Below are positions 26,339 through 36,157 of a stretch of 64,000 nt of DNA, piece after piece (position 1 is the stretch's first letter; each line of letters opens with the position of its first letter). Origin of the DNA: Sedimentibacter sp. SX930 (GTDB lineage Bacteria > Bacillota > Bacilli > Lactobacillales > Aerococcaceae); contig MUZD01000002.1 of NCBI GenBank assembly GCA_002155105.1, forward strand, positions 248,001 through 312,000, read 5' to 3'. A program made the translations under genes and the position numbers. The notes under the pieces were generated by a model. It did no database searches. It was not told the origin of the DNA and saw only the letters and a program-made list of their open reading frames with translations.

Positions 26339-26919
26339 TATTCCACCTCTTCCAACAATTCATTAAGATTCTTTCTAACCGAAGGAATGCTCTTACTCTT
26401 TTTACATATTATAATGATTTTATCAGTTGGGAATTTGTTTTCTTGCAATCGATTCTTAAGGAATTCTCCAATCTTACGCAAAAACTCATCATAAGTATAG
26501 TTGTATATAATGAGTATGCCAGAATGGTAATAGTGTTTATTATGAGTGAATTTTGATAGTGTCACTATATCCTTATAAACACCTTCCTGATAGTTCCCTT
26601 CTATCTTTCCTTTGACTTCAACCACTATTGCATTCCCTTGCATCATACCTGGGATATGAAACACAAAGTCAGGATTCTTCCGTGCATTTCTATCAAACGC
26701 AACATGACCGCTTTTATCAATTTCTCCATGTATTTGTACATCGGTCAATCCGCTTTCATACTGACCCAACCTCATTTGGTGGTAAAGTTCATAACAAAAA
26801 ACTCTTTCCCTGACGATGCCTAATGGTTCATAAGTCGTAGTAAGCCTATAATACTCACCCCCGACGTTTTCAAGGGAATCACTGATCAACTGAATGAATA
26901 ACTCTACCTTTATATCCAT
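26338..26919 (-). CDS. PD-(D/E)XK nuclease-like protein embedded in the BREX operon
   Basis: 193 residues, not part of the core type 1 BREX set. It shows a PD-(D/E)XK pattern: a helix with Glu44 (FCYELYHQMR), then NPDFVFHI (Asp84) and, one strand later, IVVEVKGKI (Glu101-x-Lys103). The rest is alternating helix/strand, ending in a basic then acidic helix. It lies ten bases after pglX and couples by TAATG to pglZ, so it is made as part of the operon. It might cut invading DNA, replace an activity missing elsewhere, or be an inactive DNA-binding version. The fold call rests on the motif only. Confidence 0.65.
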   Translation of the reverse strand: MDIKVELFIQLISDSLENVGGEYYRLTTTYEPLGIVRERVFCYELYHQMRLGQYESGLTDVQIHGEIDKSGHVAFDRNARKNPDFVFHIPGMMQGNAIVVEVKGKIEGNYQEGVYKDIVTLSKFTHNKHYYHSGILIIYNYTYDEFLRKIGEFLKNRLQENKFPTDKIIIICKKSKSIPSVRKNLNELLEEVE

Positions 26920-26928
26920 TAGAATACC

Positions 26929-29900
26929 TCAAATCTTCCCAAGGATATCGAGTTTGTTACCATCTTGCCCAGTCTGAATCTTTTCATAATTCAACTTTAC
27001 TCCATCATCCAAATCAATTGCTATGCGGCTAATGGCAAGGTGAGCAATCTTCTCATCATATTCTTTAGTCTCTTTTAGCTGCTTGACAAGCTTTTCCTTA
27101 CGTTTTTCTGCTTGTACAATTTCACGAGCGTTATTACTATTCTCTTCTGTATCTATCATACGATCGATTTCACTCATATAGATTTTCTGCATTTTATGAA
27201 GATAATCCACACGGATAATTCCTGTCGTATCGGCAGTATAACGGTGCATATACACTAGACCCTTGAATCCATCTTGTTTGCCACTATCATATAGCCAGTA
27301 AATAGGACGCTTCTGATACGTTTTTACGTGATCCTTGTAGAAGTCCTTAATGAAGTAATTACGGATAATTTCTCTTGAAGTATCACCTTTATTCCCAAGT
27401 GCTTTGGCAATAAAATCAAGATTTTCTTCAAGGGCTTCTATCCCGTAAACACATTTGACGAATTCTGCAAATCGTCCTACTATATCATCTCCAAAATATT
27501 CTTCATCAGTAATCAGAATACAATTATCTTTGTCAGGAATAAATGTAGTGTAGTTGCTCTGATCCCAATCACCACCTGCGAAAGCAAGATCCTCTATATC
27601 AAGTGAATACCTACCGAACATGCAGCCGACTGCATAAGATAAGAAGCTCTTAATATCTCTTTGTAAATCGGCCTTCTGAACAGTCAGATTTTTATCTTCA
27701 ACTTCAGGAGTTAACTCGTTTTGCAAACCGTAAATATCAATGAAAATGCGGTTTAATTCTTCTTCGCTCGCCTTTAGTTTGTTTAATTGTTCATCACATT
27801 TACCTTTCCATTTTTCAAACGCTTCTTGTACTTTATTATTTCCATCAATAAGTGGATGTCGTTTAAATTCCCATGACCTTTCAAACGAATCCCAATCGAA
27901 TTTCGAAATTTTCACAGAAAGTTTAGATAAAAGTAGAATTCTGTCATAATGTTCCCTATCTATAATTACAGGAACTTTCCCAATATCACCAACTTGGTAA
28001 TTTAATGTTGGGTTTATCATTCCTAATATATACTGCGTTACCTTTGTCGAAAACAAAGCCAAAAGGTAGTATTTGTCATATTTTTCTGGAAATATCATAG
28101 ATCCACCTACATCAAAAACAAATCCTCCATCAATACTCCTTGCACTAAATGCCGTACTTGAAATCAAACCGTATGTTATTCCCTCTTTAAAATAGAACCG
28201 TTTTGCCCTTACGGGAGCTCCATTAAAATCCAACGGTAAATTGCTGTATTTATGTATATCTTCTCCATTATTTTTCCAATTTACAACTGAATAATTGTTA
28301 CCATACCATTTCCTAAATCCGCCACCTTTATTATAAGGAAACCACTTTTTATTTGACCTATATGCTGATTCAGCATCTCCATAGTTAAGGCCTACGTTTT
28401 CAAAGTTAACTTCTGACCAATCTCTAACAAATAATGCATTATTACAGGTAGCTAATCCTTGTTTAATATCACATCCATCTATAACCAGTTCATTCTCATA
28501 AGCAATAAATAGCTTTTCACTCGCCCAATAGGCACTAGGTGTACCCGGAATTTTTGAGAATTTTTCTTTACTGGTAATAAAAATGTTATCACGACTTAAA
28601 AATCCTTTTTCTTTAGATTGTTGACTGTTGAAGTCTACTAGACGAGCATAAACTGCTTGATATTTATTAATATTAGATTTTCTCTGTATCCACGCGGTAG
28701 TTTGTACGACTTCTCCAGCAATTTCTTCAAATGCTCTTGCACCTAAATGAGCCATATTTATTGTGTCTGTAAGTAGTAACATCTTTAAGCGTAACTTTTC
28801 AAAACTGGATAAAAACATCCAACTTTGTTGAGTTATCATTGCGATAAGACTATTCTTTTTGGATATTTGAATACATTTTTCTATAAATACAGAAAATAAA
28901 TCCGATTTGCTATCGGGATAAGTTTTCTTAACATAATTATTAATTTTTGAATTCCCACCGTTAAGTCCCATATAAGGTGGATTAGTGATAACAACATCAT
29001 ATTTGTAAGCCAATGTTTCTCCGATAGCGATGATTTCTATCAAATTTTTTTGTGAATCTTCTACACCAATACTGTCTAGTGATATCTGACCTTCAATTTG
29101 TAAATCCTCTACAAATTGTCTAAGTAATTCCCAATTGCATTTATTGATATTCAAAATAGAACCATATTCTGTAGCATCATAAAAAGCATCCATCAAATAT
29201 TCTATCTGTTGAATTGCCATTTTTCTTTCCGTATCATTTAATGAATGCCCAAAATACTGTAGATGATCTTTGTTGATACCATTGCTTTCTTTGATTGAAT
29301 ACAACGTTGGGGTAATTGCTCTGGTTAAAAATCTACGGTCATATTTTCGTGCTTTCATCATCACTGCAAAATATGCTAGTTGATAGGCTCTATCATCAAT
29401 ATCCAGACCGTACAGGTTATTCTCGATAATTGCACTAGCTGCATCTCGTTGTGTATAGCCTTGGCTTTCATAAATTTGCATCAATACTTCAAAAGCGTAA
29501 ATAAGGATGTGACCGCTTCCCATGCATGGGTCAATAACCTTGATGTCTTCGGGATTCAATTTTTTGTACTCTGTTCTTATTTGTTCCAGCTCTCTCATAA
29601 CGACGTCTTCTTGATCTGCTTCCTCAAGATAGTATCTCCACTCAGCTTTCAAATTCTCATTTGGATGTCCCTCAACCCATAATCTCCCAAGAGAATTTTC
29701 AACCATATAACGCACAATCCAGTCAGGCGTGAACAACTGTGTAGCTGCTGGAATGCGCTCTTTTGTAATTTTGACTTTCTTTTTAAGCAATGCAAATACT
29801 TCATCTTTTGGCTCTGTATTGTAGTACTGATACATCCACCCAATAATCTCTACTGCTTCAGTGAAATCATCTTCTGTAATATCATTTACAAGATGGCTGA

Positions 29901-30516
29901 CGATACCGTCATTATCCGTAAAAGAAATGTTGAGTAGCAGTTCAGTATAGTCAGCTGTCTTCTCAAACAGTTCAGGAAGCACTTCATTAAGCTTGTTACA
30001 TTGCTTAATAAAAAGCATGCGGAATAGTTCGTCCAGCTTATTTTCATGTTTTAGTTGCATGATTTGATCATTTTCAAATGGGGAGAACTCCATATCGATA
30101 TCAAATGGTGTCGTTACAATATCCGGCTCTGATTTTGCTGGTGTCTCGCTGGAAAGTACCCTAATCCGGGATGGCAAATAATCATTGACCTCCATGAATC
30201 GGATGGCAATCAATCGGTTAAACCACGTATACGCAACTTCCTCGATAACAAATTGAAAAGCCGTTTTGTAATCCGATGTACTTTCTTTTTCTCTGATTCG
30301 TTTTACCAGTGCATTACGCTGCTTAATTTCATGGTCGGATATTTCGTTAGGTTTCCCCGTTCCAATATCAAAAAACTGAACATTGCCTGTCGAAATGGAA
30401 AGGGGCTGTGAAATCCCCTTTTCATTAATGCCAATCAGGCCTGCTTTATAAGTGATTTCACTAATGAGCTTTCTTCTCGCCCATACCGCGAAGTTCTTGA
30501 TGGCTGTCTTATTCAT
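26929..30516 (-). CDS. pglX: BREX type 1 adenine-specific DNA methyltransferase PglX
   Basis: 1195 residues. N6-adenine methyltransferase with SAM-binding motif I DPCMGSGH (about 329-336) and catalytic motif IV NPPY (about 511-514), followed by a long target-recognition and C-terminal region (coiled-coil-like near residues 1110-1150). It marks host DNA at the BREX site and is also needed for exclusion. Both motifs are intact and the frame is uninterrupted, notable because pglX is often phase-variable or inverted in other hosts. No homopolymer tract that would suggest slippage was noticed. Confidence 0.96.
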   Translation of the reverse strand: MNKTAIKNFAVWARRKLISEITYKAGLIGINEKGISQPLSISTGNVQFFDIGTGKPNEISDHEIKQRNALVKRIREKESTSDYKTAFQFVIEEVAYTWFNRLIAIRFMEVNDYLPSRIRVLSSETPAKSEPDIVTTPFDIDMEFSPFENDQIMQLKHENKLDELFRMLFIKQCNKLNEVLPELFEKTADYTELLLNISFTDNDGIVSHLVNDITEDDFTEAVEIIGWMYQYYNTEPKDEVFALLKKKVKITKERIPAATQLFTPDWIVRYMVENSLGRLWVEGHPNENLKAEWRYYLEEADQEDVVMRELEQIRTEYKKLNPEDIKVIDPCMGSGHILIYAFEVLMQIYESQGYTQRDAASAIIENNLYGLDIDDRAYQLAYFAVMMKARKYDRRFLTRAITPTLYSIKESNGINKDHLQYFGHSLNDTERKMAIQQIEYLMDAFYDATEYGSILNINKCNWELLRQFVEDLQIEGQISLDSIGVEDSQKNLIEIIAIGETLAYKYDVVITNPPYMGLNGGNSKINNYVKKTYPDSKSDLFSVFIEKCIQISKKNSLIAMITQQSWMFLSSFEKLRLKMLLLTDTINMAHLGARAFEEIAGEVVQTTAWIQRKSNINKYQAVYARLVDFNSQQSKEKGFLSRDNIFITSKEKFSKIPGTPSAYWASEKLFIAYENELVIDGCDIKQGLATCNNALFVRDWSEVNFENVGLNYGDAESAYRSNKKWFPYNKGGGFRKWYGNNYSVVNWKNNGEDIHKYSNLPLDFNGAPVRAKRFYFKEGITYGLISSTAFSARSIDGGFVFDVGGSMIFPEKYDKYYLLALFSTKVTQYILGMINPTLNYQVGDIGKVPVIIDREHYDRILLLSKLSVKISKFDWDSFERSWEFKRHPLIDGNNKVQEAFEKWKGKCDEQLNKLKASEEELNRIFIDIYGLQNELTPEVEDKNLTVQKADLQRDIKSFLSYAVGCMFGRYSLDIEDLAFAGGDWDQSNYTTFIPDKDNCILITDEEYFGDDIVGRFAEFVKCVYGIEALEENLDFIAKALGNKGDTSREIIRNYFIKDFYKDHVKTYQKRPIYWLYDSGKQDGFKGLVYMHRYTADTTGIIRVDYLHKMQKIYMSEIDRMIDTEENSNNAREIVQAEKRKEKLVKQLKETKEYDEKIAHLAISRIAIDLDDGVKLNYEKIQTGQDGNKLDILGKI

Positions 30517-30528
30517 GTTGACCCCCTA

Positions 30529-33500
30529 TTAAAATTCTACGTTGAGAATAATATCTTTTTCGATACTCTTCTTTAATTTTGCTTTTAGCTCTTCTACATA
30601 ACGGTCAACGTCAGCTTCCGTTTCAATTTGCCACGTTGATTCAGCGTTAATGGATCTAATGCTGACAGTTCTACGGGTTTTTGGTTTATTTGAAATATAA
30701 ACACCTGGTGGATCTATAACGGAACCGCCTGTTGGATTAACCAATTTCCCAGTCTGTCTGGCTGCTATAATCCGTGCTTCTTCTTCGCTGATTTCATTGA
30801 GTAATCGAACCTTAAGGGCATCTGCTTCTATCTTGATATTTTGTAGCGTTGCGACATTATTACAAGACTCCGCTTTAACACGTAGATTCGAAAATCCTTC
30901 AATAACTTTCCTAGATATTTTCTCTTTGCATTCTTTTCCCTCTAGTTCTTCGAGAACACGTTTACGCGCCTCTTCAATCGAAATAAAAATGGGTATTTCC
31001 ATTTCTGCAAGCAAATTTCCATAAAGCTCTTTATAACGATCTAACAAATCCGGCATTTTCCTGATTTCTCTATACGGCGCGCGGGATTTCATGAGTACTT
31101 TTATTTCTTCAACAACATTTTCAATCTCATTGTTAACAATAAACGTCTTACTGTCATCGTAAATCTTTAAGAGTTTGAGGCTGCGATTCCAAATATCAAT
31201 CTGATCCCCTGTAAAGAATGACCTTACCGGCTCATAATCTTCCGCAAATTCTAGCAGTTCATCTTGTTTCTCATTCACTGTCTTAAAGAATTCTGAAGAA
31301 TATTGGATTGCCAATAAATTCAGAAGTAGGGCCTTTCCGTCCTTAACTACATTTTCACCAGGATAACTCGATTCGTTTTTATAATGTATCTCAAACTTCT
31401 CCAAGTCATTTTTTAGATGAGTGGCGTACTGTTGAAAACTCTTCAAAATGGCATCATCTTCATCACTAGCAGGTGTGCTGTTAAAGAGCTCTTTCATGAC
31501 CTCTCTAACCATTTTTTTCTGTTTGTCGTTGGCTTTTTCCCGCTTTTCCGTGAGGAGTTTTTCAAGGTAGTCTCTCCGGCTCAAATATCGGTAAACTTCA
31601 TCTTCAGATTTTGTCAGCAGTGTCACCACGTCATTGTTGACAAAGAATGCAATATCGCCCTCTTTAAACAACTTCGCAACCAACCACTGGACATCATCCC
31701 CAACAAAGCCATAAGGAGGTTTAGTGAATCGTTCCATGATGGATTTCATGGATGTCTTCGCATGTCTTTGCGAGTTCATGCTGACGAAATCAAGCACATC
31801 ATTGAGTGCCAGTCTGTTCGGTATCTGTGTAGAACCGTCAAGTGATAGCTGACTGTTATTATTTCCTTTCAGAACGGATCGGATATTAGCTTCACTCATT
31901 GCTGTATTGATATAAGTCAGTTTATGGTAGGTTACGTTCACGAGCTTGCCAAGTGCCTCATTGATTCGAGCAGAAACATCTTTCGCTCCAATCTGAAGTT
32001 TATCCCCATTGCTGTATATATCAGCATTTCTGAGGGATTGCTCAAGGAAGATCCTTGCATTGCCACTTCTTTCGCGCATTTCAACGCGTTTCGCTTCTTT
32101 GATTTGTTCATACTTTGTCACTGTATTGGAAGAATTCAGTCTCAGGTATTTCTCTATTTTTAGAGCGCTCCGAATTTCATCCATAAATGCTTTGTCATCA
32201 GGAAGTGCCACCAAAATACTGGCATTCTGACCGCTCATTAGGCGTAATGTAGTTTCATCTGTCCCCAATTCATAGTTCGGTGTCAATATTTTGAGAGAAA
32301 TATCATGGTTTTGATTTGCCTTGTAAGGTCTATCGTCCACAAACTGGTTGAATGAGAAGGTATAACGCCCATTAAATGCAGGGTAACGGTATTTCTTTTC
32401 ATCAAAAAGACCATCGAATATCAGCTCTGATACTTTTCCGATAACCTCTGAAATTTCAACATTTTGACTTTCGATTTCTCTGTTGATTTCCTGCTCTTCA
32501 TCGGTAAGGAATACATAAACCTCGCCATTTTTTTGGATCAGCGTTTGACGGACAAGGCGTTTCAGAGCCTCTTCTACTTTATTTTTCAACTCAATCCTGT
32601 CGTCATCTATATTTGAAACCATAAGACTTGTAATATTCTCAAGGTTGGCAACCACTTCTTTGACGTATTTGATCATGAACAAGGTTTTTAACACAGCGAC
32701 ATCAAAGCGGTCCTCTGATTTCTCGGGATTTAAGTATTCATTGTCATAAGCGCGAATGATTACACCCTTGTGGCTATGATCAAGGAACTCCTCCAAGGGA
32801 TCATAGAACATATTTACAGGAACAACTGTCCCCTCGGTCTTGTCCATTATTTTCATCGCCGACTCTTTAAAGAGTGCCAGCATGGAACGCTCTCCTTCAG
32901 CTAGGTGTTTACCGCTGGCGCCGTGCGTCCTGATGGATGTCAGGACACTTGCAAGTAGATTGAACTGATATGGCACAAAAGGATAGATCGCCGCAAAATT
33001 ATTGCGATCTGAATAGAGCTTTTTTTCTATGCCATCATTGAAAATGATAAGATTTTTGATGATGGTGTCTTTTTCATCGTAAAGTAGACCCAGTGTTTGT
33101 TTACCACTCTCTGTTTTTTCCAGTATTCTCTTGCGAATGACTTCATCCACATTGGCAGAAGAAAGCGATATTCGGGTATCAAAGCGACCTTGAATCTTGG
33201 AAAAATCATTTCCTTTTGTTTTGGTGATGCTGTCTATATCCTGCTGACTGGTTACTAAAACCCATGCTTTTCCGCCGCAAGCGGTACCCAAGTCTTCCGT
33301 TACGGTTTGAAGATTTAACATCAATTTGGAATCATCGCCGATATATTGGCCAATTTCATCTACAAGGAAGACCACATGATGGTTATTGCCTTTCTTCTCA
33401 ATGTGCTTTTTGACCATTTCGGCAAAAGTGGCCACATCGATGTTGTAGGCTCCTGTTGCACTTGCGTACCAATTTTTTGCAGCATCCATGCTCATATAAT

Positions 33501-34152
33501 CAATCTGAACTAGCGCCTTACAAACGTAATCTTGAATAAGCCTAAATTGATGGCGAGAATCTTTCCATTCTTTGCCACGAATTTCTGCAAAAGCTCTTTT
33601 GAAATCCTCATACTTATCTTCATCGGAAAGCTGTCTCTCCAGGTCAGCTAAAAAGGGGTTCGCTCCATAGAATCCCAGGTGCTGGTTAAAGACTTTTAAG
33701 AATACTGAAAGAATGGCTTCTTTATTATTCTGTGAATCTGCCATGCCACTTTTCGAATCAACATTAAATAGAATGACGTCACTGGATACATTTGCAGCAA
33801 GACGCATATCTGCAAGAACCATCTCATCCATGATTTTTCCATCTTCGATAAAATATTCAAGTGCTGTTTTGCCATCAACTAAACGATTCTCTAAAAGATA
33901 AGATAAAATTTTCAAGAAGTGCGATTTACCACTCCCAAAGAAACCGGATATCCAAACACCCATTTTGTCTGTGTTCCCAACGACTCCTTTTTTATAGCTT
34001 GAGAAAAAGTCTGCAAAATGCTTTTGCAATTCTCTCGTGACGACGTACTCTTCTAGCTCTTGTCTGATATTTCCGTCATCCCCTTGACCTACCTTGATGA
34101 CACCTTTGATTTCTCTATCGATCGGTTTTGCAAACATATTTTTCACATACAT
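30529..34152 (-). CDS. brxC: BREX type 1 P-loop ATPase BrxC
   Basis: 1207 residues, large ORC/Cdc6-like P-loop ATPase with Walker A GFFGSGKSHFLK (70-81) and a Walker B-like VVFLVDEIGQYIGDD stretch. The family (formerly PglY) is essential for type 1 BREX and forms part of the methylation/exclusion complex. Start ATG has AGAAGGAT directly upstream; a second in-frame ATG five codons later is possible. Thirteen bases separate it from brxB and twelve from pglX. Confidence 0.96.
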   Translation of the reverse strand: MYVKNMFAKPIDREIKGVIKVGQGDDGNIRQELEEYVVTRELQKHFADFFSSYKKGVVGNTDKMGVWISGFFGSGKSHFLKILSYLLENRLVDGKTALEYFIEDGKIMDEMVLADMRLAANVSSDVILFNVDSKSGMADSQNNKEAILSVFLKVFNQHLGFYGANPFLADLERQLSDEDKYEDFKRAFAEIRGKEWKDSRHQFRLIQDYVCKALVQIDYMSMDAAKNWYASATGAYNIDVATFAEMVKKHIEKKGNNHHVVFLVDEIGQYIGDDSKLMLNLQTVTEDLGTACGGKAWVLVTSQQDIDSITKTKGNDFSKIQGRFDTRISLSSANVDEVIRKRILEKTESGKQTLGLLYDEKDTIIKNLIIFNDGIEKKLYSDRNNFAAIYPFVPYQFNLLASVLTSIRTHGASGKHLAEGERSMLALFKESAMKIMDKTEGTVVPVNMFYDPLEEFLDHSHKGVIIRAYDNEYLNPEKSEDRFDVAVLKTLFMIKYVKEVVANLENITSLMVSNIDDDRIELKNKVEEALKRLVRQTLIQKNGEVYVFLTDEEQEINREIESQNVEISEVIGKVSELIFDGLFDEKKYRYPAFNGRYTFSFNQFVDDRPYKANQNHDISLKILTPNYELGTDETTLRLMSGQNASILVALPDDKAFMDEIRSALKIEKYLRLNSSNTVTKYEQIKEAKRVEMRERSGNARIFLEQSLRNADIYSNGDKLQIGAKDVSARINEALGKLVNVTYHKLTYINTAMSEANIRSVLKGNNNSQLSLDGSTQIPNRLALNDVLDFVSMNSQRHAKTSMKSIMERFTKPPYGFVGDDVQWLVAKLFKEGDIAFFVNNDVVTLLTKSEDEVYRYLSRRDYLEKLLTEKREKANDKQKKMVREVMKELFNSTPASDEDDAILKSFQQYATHLKNDLEKFEIHYKNESSYPGENVVKDGKALLLNLLAIQYSSEFFKTVNEKQDELLEFAEDYEPVRSFFTGDQIDIWNRSLKLLKIYDDSKTFIVNNEIENVVEEIKVLMKSRAPYREIRKMPDLLDRYKELYGNLLAEMEIPIFISIEEARKRVLEELEGKECKEKISRKVIEGFSNLRVKAESCNNVATLQNIKIEADALKVRLLNEISEEEARIIAARQTGKLVNPTGGSVIDPPGVYISNKPKTRRTVSIRSINAESTWQIETEADVDRYVEELKAKLKKSIEKDIILNVEF

Positions 34153-34165
34153 ATCCTTCTACCCC

Positions 34166-34750
34166 TCAATCTACAAGCTTGAAAGCTCTGTAATAGTTGT
34201 CGTCTTTTATTTCTGAGAATAGCATCAATGACTGCCCATCATACTTTCCAGGGAAAAACATAATAACCGGCACATCGTCTACATACTGATGCAAGTTATT
34301 TAAAACCTTATGGGAACGCAATATCGGAAAGCATTTCCCTACGCCCGTTAAAAACACAATCGAGTTGCTAGACGTATTGTTCTTGATATGTGCCAAGATT
34401 TCATTGCTGTGGTTGTCCTCTTCCATACGAAGTATTTCATTTATCGCTTTGGTAATTTCTGAAAATCCTTTAGTTTTTTCAAATTCCATGCACAAATCGA
34501 GGAATCCTTCACGAATCAAAAGGTCAATGACGATGTCATACAAATCAAAAACAACCAACTGAAAGTCTTGGCTCCCATTTTTATATTTCGATGTCAGATA
34601 ATCAATCCGTTCTCTGACAAGCAGTTCTTGCTCAGCAGGATAATCAAATATGTAATATCCCACTTCATTGCCTAGACCCTTATTTTTTCTGAAGTTTGGC
34701 TGCTTGAGTTTATCTTCAAGCTTGTTTAATCTGCTCTCTAAATCCTGCAT
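34166..34750 (-). CDS. brxB: BREX type 1 protein BrxB (DUF1788)
   Basis: 194 residues with DUF1788 signatures: a GYYIFDYPAEQELLVRERI block, the NSIVFLTGVGKCFPILRSH core strand and the terminal PVIMFFPGKYDGQSL...YRAFKLV. BrxB is required for BREX defence and methylation, probably as an adaptor between PglZ and other components. The ATG directly follows the brxA stop codon. Confidence 0.95.
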   Translation of the reverse strand: MQDLESRLNKLEDKLKQPNFRKNKGLGNEVGYYIFDYPAEQELLVRERIDYLTSKYKNGSQDFQLVVFDLYDIVIDLLIREGFLDLCMEFEKTKGFSEITKAINEILRMEEDNHSNEILAHIKNNTSSNSIVFLTGVGKCFPILRSHKVLNNLHQYVDDVPVIMFFPGKYDGQSLMLFSEIKDDNYYRAFKLVD

Positions 34751-35347
34751 TTAGCTCACTCCTGTTATGGCTTTGATCAATTGCATCTCGCCGGTGTCTT
34801 TTAAAAAGTTCTCTAGTGTTATGTCCAGAATTGGAGGTGTAATTTTTTTCTTCTTATCACTGATGGTCAGCAGCCCAGCATCAACTAAAAAGTTCATATA
34901 TGTACTGCGTAATCGTCGCAAAGTCACATCCGTCCACGTGCTCATATTTTCATCCTGCTCTTGTTTGTTTTTAAAGAAAATATTAATATCGCTGGCCGTA
35001 AGCTCGAGTGCTCCAAGTTTCACTTTTTCACGATACGCCTCATACAGAAATTCAAAAAATAACCTGTTTTTCTTGGCTGTTGCTAGGATATTGATTATTT
35101 TTTGAGTCTGTAAATCTGTATTCATAAAAATCTCTAGATAACCGTCCTCAATTACTTCAATTCTGTTTTTTAAATAGCCAAAAATTCGTTTAGCCCGATA
35201 TTCCTTCGAAATGCCAAGCAAATTTTCATTCAGGCATAACGCCTTTATATCATCCCATGATTTACCTTCGTACCTTAATTTTATTAAACTCTTGAATTCG
35301 ATGAACCAAAAGGATTCCGCTACAAGCCCTGAACTATACTTTTCCAT
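34751..35347 (-). CDS. brxA: BREX type 1 protein BrxA (DUF1819)
   Basis: 198 residues from the ATG at 35347, which has a GGGGGG ribosome binding site; a slightly longer reading from 35368 is less likely. DUF1819 protein with the NusB-like helical character of BrxA: VAESFWFIEFKSLIKLRYEGKSWDDIK at the start (split here as two blocks) and a winged-helix-like C-terminus (RRLRSTYMNFLVDAGLLTISDKK). BrxA is a DNA-binding component of type 1 BREX. First structural gene, 69 bases after the small XRE gene. Confidence 0.93.
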   Translation of the reverse strand: MEKYSSGLVAESFWFIEFKSLIKLRYEGKSWDDIKALCLNENLLGISKEYRAKRIFGYLKNRIEVIEDGYLEIFMNTDLQTQKIINILATAKKNRLFFEFLYEAYREKVKLGALELTASDINIFFKNKQEQDENMSTWTDVTLRRLRSTYMNFLVDAGLLTISDKKKKITPPILDITLENFLKDTGEMQLIKAITGVS

Positions 35348-35415
35348 AATAAATCCCCCCATTACCACGTTGTTCCTATTTCTTTAGACGCGCTGTCTGA
35401 TCAATAACGCAAAAA

Positions 35416-35625
35416 TTATTCCGCTTCCTTTATCACTTCAACGATATCCCCGATGTCGCAATCCAATATTCTGCAGATTTTGATCAAAATATCGAGGGAT
35501 ACAACCTCATTTTTCTTTAGCTTCGTGAATGTAGCTGGGCTAATCTTCGCTGCCTTCCTCACTCCAACATTCGTCATGTCTTTGTCAATTATCAATATCC
35601 AAAGCTTTTTATAACTAACACTCAT
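35416..35625 (-). CDS. Small XRE/Cro-type regulator heading the BREX operon
   Basis: 69 residues, almost entirely one Cro/C1 helix-turn-helix: VGVRKAAKISPATFTKLKKN (helices 2-3) and SLDILIKICRILDCDIGDIVEV. The start ATG has AGAGGTG upstream. Many BREX loci begin with a WYL-domain BrxR repressor; here a much smaller XRE protein takes that place and is co-directional with brxA, so it is the likely transcriptional controller of the operon. Autoregulation is inferred from position. Confidence 0.85.
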   Translation of the reverse strand: MSVSYKKLWILIIDKDMTNVGVRKAAKISPATFTKLKKNEVVSLDILIKICRILDCDIGDIVEVIKEAE

Positions 35626-35714
35626 AAAACACCTCTTTGCGGCTTAATGATTTTTTATTTAACTTGTAATAATGGCACAAACATTTTTAGATAAATTACA
35701 CTATACTACTTCAT

Positions 35715-35743
35715 TTTATCAATTTAGAATCACCAATACAATG
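35715..35743 (-). promoter_or_regulatory. Promoter candidate of the xre-BREX operon
   Basis: Minus-strand TTGTAT, 17-base spacer, TAAAAT, about 90 bases before the xre start. No clear operator palindrome was found in the leader. Confidence 0.4.
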
Positions 35744-35947
35744 GAATCGTTCAACTTCTCAAAAAAAATCGCATTTACAGAAAAATGATATCCGTTAATC
35801 GAGGCCGTATTCCTTCTCTTCAAAGGTCATCTTGCTGCTAACAGAAAACTACGTTTCCGTATTGGGTAACGCTAATGGCTACGTGGCTTGAAAAAAAGAA
35901 TTTTTCCCCTTGTTTTAATTCCCGGGAATTCAGGTATTTGTTCTAAA

Positions 35948-35980
35948 AGAAAAACACCCAGCTTGTGCTGAGTGTTTTGT
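35948..35980 (-). terminator. Terminator stem downstream of the 279-aa gene
   Basis: Stem AAAACACCCAGC / GCTGAGTGTTTT, loop TTGT, with TTTTTCTTTT on the minus strand. It isolates the BREX promoter from upstream leftward transcription. Confidence 0.65.
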
Positions 35981-36157
35981 GATTATAGTTACGTTACTGC
36001 TTCAAAAAACTACCTATAGCCGTGCCATAACAACGAGTACTATACATTCATTAAACCGGCCTGCAAAGCAAAAAGTTGATTAAAAAGCCGGATGTGTGTC
36101 AGATCCACATAGAATGAAGATGACCTGCTCTACCGATATTAATACATAACTGCGCTT

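Larger units (their letters stand above)
35626..36157. other. Gap upstream of the BREX operon
   Basis: 532 bases, AT-rich, no credible gene. Contains the operon promoter candidate at 35715-35743 and the terminator stem at 35948-35980; nothing else was recognised. Confidence 0.45.
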
